Below are positions 6,760-10,628 of a stretch of 10,628 bases of DNA, in pieces. Origin of the DNA: CAVPGH01 sp046726955 (GTDB lineage: Bacteria > Acidobacteriota > Vicinamibacteria > Fen-336); the NCBI GenBank assembly GCA_046726955.1, contig JBKPBQ010000388.1, positions 1-10,628 of the forward strand, given 5' to 3'. Each line of letters begins with the position of its first letter. The stretch's first letter is position 1. The position numbers and the translations under genes were made by a program. The notes below the pieces were generated by a model that was not told the DNA's origin, did no database searches, and worked only from the letters and a program-made list of their open reading frames with translations.

Positions 6760-8055
6760 TTACGGCTGCGGCGTCAACTGTTCGCCGTTGGCCGCAGAGT
6801 GGGTGAGCTGGAACGTGCGCGTGGCGACGCCGACATTGCCGTTGGCATCCGTCACGGTCGCCTTGAAGGTAACGAAATTCTCATTGAGTGCGCTTCCCAC
6901 GAACGGCGCCGCCACCACCCAGTTGAGGACGGTGCGCACCGCTGGCGTGCCGTCTTCGAGGAGAATGACCTCGCTGCCGGCGATGTTGAAGAGCCGGCCA
7001 ACGTTCACGTTCGCACTGCCGCCAGCCGCCCCGGAAGGGACGCTGAACTCGAAGTCGAAACCGGGAACGTTGCGGTTTGGATTGCCAACTCCCACGGCGC
7101 CATCGTCGATGCGGCCGAATTGGGCCGCCAGATTGGGGTTCTTCGGATCGAGCAAGCCGTCTGAGGCGCCGAGCTCGTCGACGACCACGTCGCCTTCCTT
7201 GTCGATGACGTTGACCTGGATGTAGTGAAGCGATCCATTCGGCGGCGCTCCACCAAAGGTCACGGCGCTCGGCTCGCGGGGGGCGATGATCTCGACGATC
7301 GGTGCAGTGCCGCCGACGACGCGATTCGGCTCACCTGGGTTCTGCGTCAAGCCGTTGCCCGACGTTCCGAATCGATCCGTTATGGACTTATCGACTTTTA
7401 CTCTCACCCTGTCGAAGGCGATCCGGCGGTCATCGTCGACGACCGCGACAGTGAGGTTGAAGGCGTCGACTTTTTGCGCGTCGATCGACTCGAGCACGTG
7501 CCAACCAGCCCAGATCGTCACGCCGGGGCCAGGTGTATCGTCCGTCCCCGCGATATTGAAGAGCGGGGCGAGATTGGTGTTGGCGGGAATGATCGTTCCG
7601 TCCGGCGTGATCAGGTCTGCGTCGATGAAGACGAACAAGCCCGGGAACTGGGGATTGAGGCCACCGAGATCTTCGACGTGGCGGATGTTGACGTCTTCGT
7701 CTACGGTCACATGGTTGTTGTCGCGCGTGCGGATCTCCGCAACGATTGCGAAGCCGGTACCGTTGGGATTGCCGGCACCGATGCGCGAATCGCCGGGCGC
7801 GATGACGTCCCCATCGAGCGGCGACGTGATCCGCACCTCCGGCACAAGGCCCTTCCTGTCAAACACGCCGCGATTGTTCCGAAGCCGCTTGACTTCGTTG
7901 AATGTGACGTGCGTGCCGGCAGCTCCACCGTCGTCATCGTCGGCGCGAGCCGCTCGCGGCAGCGCGACCGTGAGACTCACGCCGACAGCGACGACCCACG
8001 AGACGAGTCGGATGCTCCGGGTGGTCTGGTGCTCCCTTGTGTTGCAGTTCTTCAC
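6760..8055 (-). CDS. Sec-exported protein of unknown function with two related domains
   Basis: I do not recognise a named family. The start is GTG 8055, preceded six bases away by GGAG in AAAGGGAGA; longer openings (ATG 8073 or beyond) lack such a site. From GTG the protein has 431 aa with a clear signal peptide: a basic N-region, hydrophobic LVSWVVAVGVSLTVAL (18-32), and an ARA cleavage site after residue 38 followed by DDDD. The mature part is acidic and Asn/Gly/Val-rich with no cysteine, and contains two related halves (about 71-223 and 251-418). Both have a VxI-x-xP opening, a GNPN block, a VDE/VVDE strand, an identical LFNIAG (165-170 and 355-360), a W-V strand and a terminal V-x-D strand pair, suggesting tandem beta-sandwich (Ig-like) domains. 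There is no sortase, lipobox or C-terminal membrane anchor, so it is probably released or periplasmic. It lies downstream of a sigma54-type promoter and divergent from a sigma54 activator gene, which suggests conditional induction. GC is lower than in the flanking operons. Confidence 0.8.
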   Translation of the reverse strand: MKNCNTREHQTTRSIRLVSWVVAVGVSLTVALPRAARADDDDGGAAGTHVTFNEVKRLRNNRGVFDRKGLVPEVRITSPLDGDVIAPGDSRIGAGNPNGTGFAIVAEIRTRDNNHVTVDEDVNIRHVEDLGGLNPQFPGLFVFIDADLITPDGTIIPANTNLAPLFNIAGTDDTPGPGVTIWAGWHVLESIDAQKVDAFNLTVAVVDDDRRIAFDRVRVKVDKSITDRFGTSGNGLTQNPGEPNRVVGGTAPIVEIIAPREPSAVTFGGAPPNGSLHYIQVNVIDKEGDVVVDELGASDGLLDPKNPNLAAQFGRIDDGAVGVGNPNRNVPGFDFEFSVPSGAAGGSANVNVGRLFNIAGSEVILLEDGTPAVRTVLNWVVAAPFVGSALNENFVTFKATVTDANGNVGVATRTFQLTHSAANGEQLTPQP

Positions 8056-8061
8056 AGCATT

Positions 8062-8069
8062 CTCCCTTT
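8062..8069 (-). promoter_or_regulatory. Ribosome-binding site deciding the GTG 8055 start
   Basis: On the minus strand AAAGGGAG lies six bases before GTG 8055, a near-ideal Shine-Dalgarno. It supports the start that leaves the signal peptide at the very N-terminus, over the in-frame ATG at 8073, which has nothing comparable upstream. Confidence 0.7.
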
Positions 8070-8150
8070 CCATCGAGTACGACCTCAATGGACACAGGCC
8101 CCCGCGCTCGGCGGGAGCTCGAGCCCGCGCCTGCGCTCGGCGCACGACAG

Positions 8151-8166
8151 TGCAACGGCCTTGCCA
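8151..8166 (-). promoter_or_regulatory. Sigma54 (RpoN) -24/-12 promoter for the exported-protein gene
   Basis: Read on the minus strand, the site is TGGCAAGGCCGTTGCA. The consensus is TGGCACG, four bases, then TTGCA. Here the -12 element TTGCA is exact, the -24 element has one change (A for C at its sixth base), and the GG-to-GC spacing is the required ten bases. Transcription would start about 85 bases before GTG 8055, leaving a normal leader. It points directly at the exported-protein gene and lies in the intergenic region shared with a sigma54 activator gene, which makes a chance match less likely. Not confirmed experimentally. Confidence 0.65.
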
Positions 8167-8340
8167 CGCGCGAGAGCGGCAGAGGTCCAGCATTCGTGGG
8201 CACTCGTCCCCCGCGCAGCGTTACGGTGGGCGTAAGGGATTTCCGGAGCGGAAACGCGCAACTCCACCGTGAGGCAGCTCACAGTGCGACGAAGACCGGG
8301 ACCGCCGGTTTCGCTCACACGCGGCGGCGTACGTTAGGCC

Positions 8341-8356
8341 CCCAACCCTGGTTGGG
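8341..8356. promoter_or_regulatory. Perfect palindrome CCCAACC-CT-GGTTGGG, candidate activator (UAS) site
   Basis: Two exact 7-base arms separated by two bases. It lies about 180 bases upstream of the -24 element of the sigma54 promoter and about 160 upstream of the activator's own start. Activators with a Fis-type C-terminal helix-turn-helix, like the one encoded next door, usually bind such dyads 80-200 bases upstream and loop to the promoter. A structural hairpin is the alternative, and a second imperfect stem (8357-8377) follows immediately. The role is inferred from position. Confidence 0.45.
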
Positions 8357-8377
8357 CCCTTCCCTGCTGCGGGAGGG
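8357..8377. repeat. Imperfect stem-loop next to the palindrome
   Basis: CCCTTCCC (8357-8364) pairs with GGGAGGG (8371-8377) across the 6-base loop TGCTGC, with one bulged T. Lying directly beside the 8341-8356 palindrome, it may belong to the same control element or be an old mobile-DNA end. Apart from the promoter, palindrome and this stem, I see no gene in 8070-8503. Confidence 0.3.
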
Positions 8378-8503
8378 ATTCGAGCCCCGCTTGCGTGCGC
8401 CCTCACGCAAAACCTCGTGCGACGAGGGCGGAAGCGGAAACCTCCCGGCCGCACTCCCGTATTGCTTCGCGTCTGCCGGATTTCACGAGCAGGAGGCCAT
8501 TGC

Positions 8504-8508
8504 GGAGG
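8504..8508 (+). promoter_or_regulatory. Ribosome-binding site deciding the GTG 8513 start
   Basis: GGAGG lies four bases before GTG 8513. This supports starting the activator at GTG 8513; the longer opening from 8417 adds 32 Arg/Gly-rich residues without family character. Confidence 0.65.
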
Positions 8509-8512
8509 ACTT

Positions 8513-9640
<1,128 letters not shown>

Positions 9641-9703
9641 CGACGCGCGGACTCGTTCGTGTCGCCGTCCCCTCGCCAGGTGCCGGAGTAGAATCGCGGG
9701 CGC

Positions 9704-9874
9704 ATGCCGCTGACGAGCGGGACGCGCTTGGGCCACTACGAAATCGTCGGGCCGCTCGGTGCGGGCGGCATGGGCGAGGTCTACCGCGCGCGCGATACGA
9801 AGCTGATTCGCGATGTCGCGGTGAAGGCGCTCCCCGAGGCATTCGCCGACGATCGCGAGCGCCTCTCGAGGTTT
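9704..9874 (+). pseudogene. Truncated N-terminus of a Ser/Thr protein kinase (Pkn type)
   Basis: From ATG 9704, 57 codons give the start of a eukaryotic-type kinase: LGHYEIVGPLGAGGMGEVYR contains the glycine-rich loop, and RDVAVKALPEAFADDRERL contains the ATP-binding lysine K41. After RLSRF, where members of the family continue into the C-helix and the rest of a roughly 270-residue kinase domain, the sequence becomes unrelated and stops at 9997. No catalytic HRD or DFG motif occurs, so the product would be inactive. A deletion or an insertion at about 9874 is the likely cause. The N-terminal wording closely matches the large kinase families of Acidobacteriota, where a C-terminal sensor or TolB-like repeat domain is usual. 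Confidence 0.75.
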
Positions 9875-10099
9875 ACGATTCGACCCCGTCAACGTCTTGC
9901 GCGCGGAGTAGGGGCGAGCTTGTCCTTCCGACGAGAGCATCCCCAGACTGAAGCGAACCGGCCCCATGCGAGGCGTCTTCGCCGTTGTCTACGCTGAGTA
10001 GTCGCCCAGCGTTGACCTATTCAAACTGCCGGTTGAGTCCGATGCCGGTTATTTGTGAGATGGCTTCAAGACTCGTCCCGGAGCAAGTCGCTTCAAGCG
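9875..10099. other. Non-coding stretch with two pairs of short direct repeats
   Basis: No gene is supported between the kinase break and the metalloprotease stop. TGCCGGTT occurs at 10027-10034 and 10043-10050, and GCTTCAAG at 10063-10070 and 10090-10097. Base composition is less GC-rich than in the metalloprotease gene beside it. It may be remnant mobile or deleted-gene DNA; no transposase motif was recognised in any frame. Confidence 0.35.
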
Positions 10100-10628
10100 T
10101 TACTCGAGCTCGACCCGCTCCGGGCCGCGGAGCCAGGTGGGCAGGGCGCCGCGGCACTCCGCGCAGAAGCGCGAGCCTCGGCCGTCCACCCGCTCCACGG
10201 AGCCCGCGAAGCTCATGAGGCAGGACACGTCCCGGCAATGCGCGAGCCCCGCCGCGTGTCCGAGCTCGTGCACGACCTCGTCCGCGGCGCGCCGCGCCAG
10301 GAGGTCCTCATCCCCGGGCAGGCCGTAGAAGACGGGGTCGAGCCGGGCGAGCGAGACGAGCGCCGCCTGGGCGCCCTGGCGGGCCCGGCCGAACACGAAC
10401 GTGAAGATGGGAATCGCGATGTCGCGCGAGGTGAGGCCCACGACGACGCTGCGCGCGCGCTCCGGAAGCGCCTCGAGCGCGGCGAGGAGCGCGTCCGCGT
10501 CCACCTGGTCGCGCTCGGGAACGCGCCTCGTGGGCAGGGAGGACACGGCGGCGCGGACGCGGCAACTGCCGAGGCGGAGGCTCAGGCGCGGGGCGATCGC
10601 CGCGGCTCTCTCGGCCGCGGCCGGGTCG
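10100..10628 (-). CDS. Archaemetzincin-type zinc metalloprotease, 5'-partial
   Basis: A predicted zinc-dependent metalloprotease/aminopeptidase of the archaemetzincin (AMZ, peptidase M54) family. The frame is open to the right edge of the window, so the N-terminus is missing; the GTG at 10546 is probably internal, because the preceding 27 codons (ending RLSLRLGSCRVRAA) continue the fold in a family-like way. The signature is complete: HELGHAAGLAHC supplies the three zinc histidines and the catalytic Glu, followed by CLM (met-turn) and, 16 residues later, FCAEC. This matches the family pattern HExxHxxGxxHCxxxxCxM plus a second CxxC, which in archaemetzincins binds a structural zinc. Upstream, FVFGRARQG and the strand SVVVGLTSRDI fit the core. 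No secretion signal is visible in the part present, and the substrate is unknown. Bacterial members are sparse compared with archaea and vertebrates. Confidence 0.88.
   Translation of the reverse strand, partial: DPAAAERAAAIAPRLSLRLGSCRVRAAVSSLPTRRVPERDQVDADALLAALEALPERARSVVVGLTSRDIAIPIFTFVFGRARQGAQAALVSLARLDPVFYGLPGDEDLLARRAADEVVHELGHAAGLAHCRDVSCLMSFAGSVERVDGRGSRFCAECRGALPTWLRGPERVELE

Noticed and set aside
7225..8235. Long plus-strand frames opposite the exported-protein gene
   Set aside because: The minus strand has a signal peptide, a good ribosome-binding site and an internal domain repeat; the plus-strand products show none of these.
8333..8339. GTTAGGC, resembling an integron attC core site
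   Set aside because: No partner RYYYAAC box was found at attC spacing on either side, and there is no integrase or cassette array.
8365..8400. tRNA-like 3' arm (minus strand CTCGAAT with flanking stem)
   Set aside because: Only four of five T-stem pairs form, position 54 is C, no matching 5' acceptor strand is found within 90 bases, and no anticodon arm is visible.

Overview
The window is high-GC bacterial DNA (about 70% or more over most of it, lower near 6.7-9.6 kb) and looks chromosomal. Three things suggest an Acidobacteriota-like (or similar soil/subsurface) bacterium: a group 3b-like NiFe hydrogenase, a Ser/Thr kinase N-terminus with the wording common in large Acidobacteriota kinase families, and a bacterial archaemetzincin. 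The assignment is an inference from protein style, not a marker-gene result.

Region 1 (1-3481, plus strand) is the end of a bidirectional, cytoplasmic NAD(P)-linked hydrogenase operon. It holds the small (delta) subunit, cut by the window edge, the catalytic large (alpha) subunit, and the maturation endopeptidase that trims the large subunit's C-terminal tail. The genes overlap by 14 and 4 bases. A ROK-family sugar kinase follows after a single base. Upstream electron-transfer subunits (beta/gamma) would lie outside the window.

Region 2 (3482-4113) is a scar. The first 40 or so codons of a dihydrofolate-reductase-family gene run in frame into the C-terminal part of an IS91-family transposase, which carries two 1-base frameshifts and a lost zinc-binding cysteine.

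Region 3 (4114-6536, minus strand) is a two-component system: a soluble two-GAF histidine kinase of the NarX/DegS (HisKA_3) type, followed with a 4-base GTGA overlap by a NarL/FixJ response regulator.

Region 4 (about 6540-9640) has visibly lower GC and looks like a separate regulatory module. A Sec-exported protein with two related domains (minus strand) is divergent from a short sigma54 activator (bacterial enhancer-binding protein, plus strand). The roughly 460-base intergenic region holds a near-consensus -24/-12 sigma54 promoter pointing at the exported-protein gene. About 180 bases further upstream is a perfect 7-2-7 palindrome, at the distance expected for an activator site. This is the most interesting self-contained unit here.

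Region 5 (9641-10628) holds the first 57 codons of a eukaryotic-type Ser/Thr kinase, broken off abruptly, then about 225 bases with no recognised gene. It ends with an archaemetzincin-type zinc metalloprotease on the minus strand that runs off the right edge.
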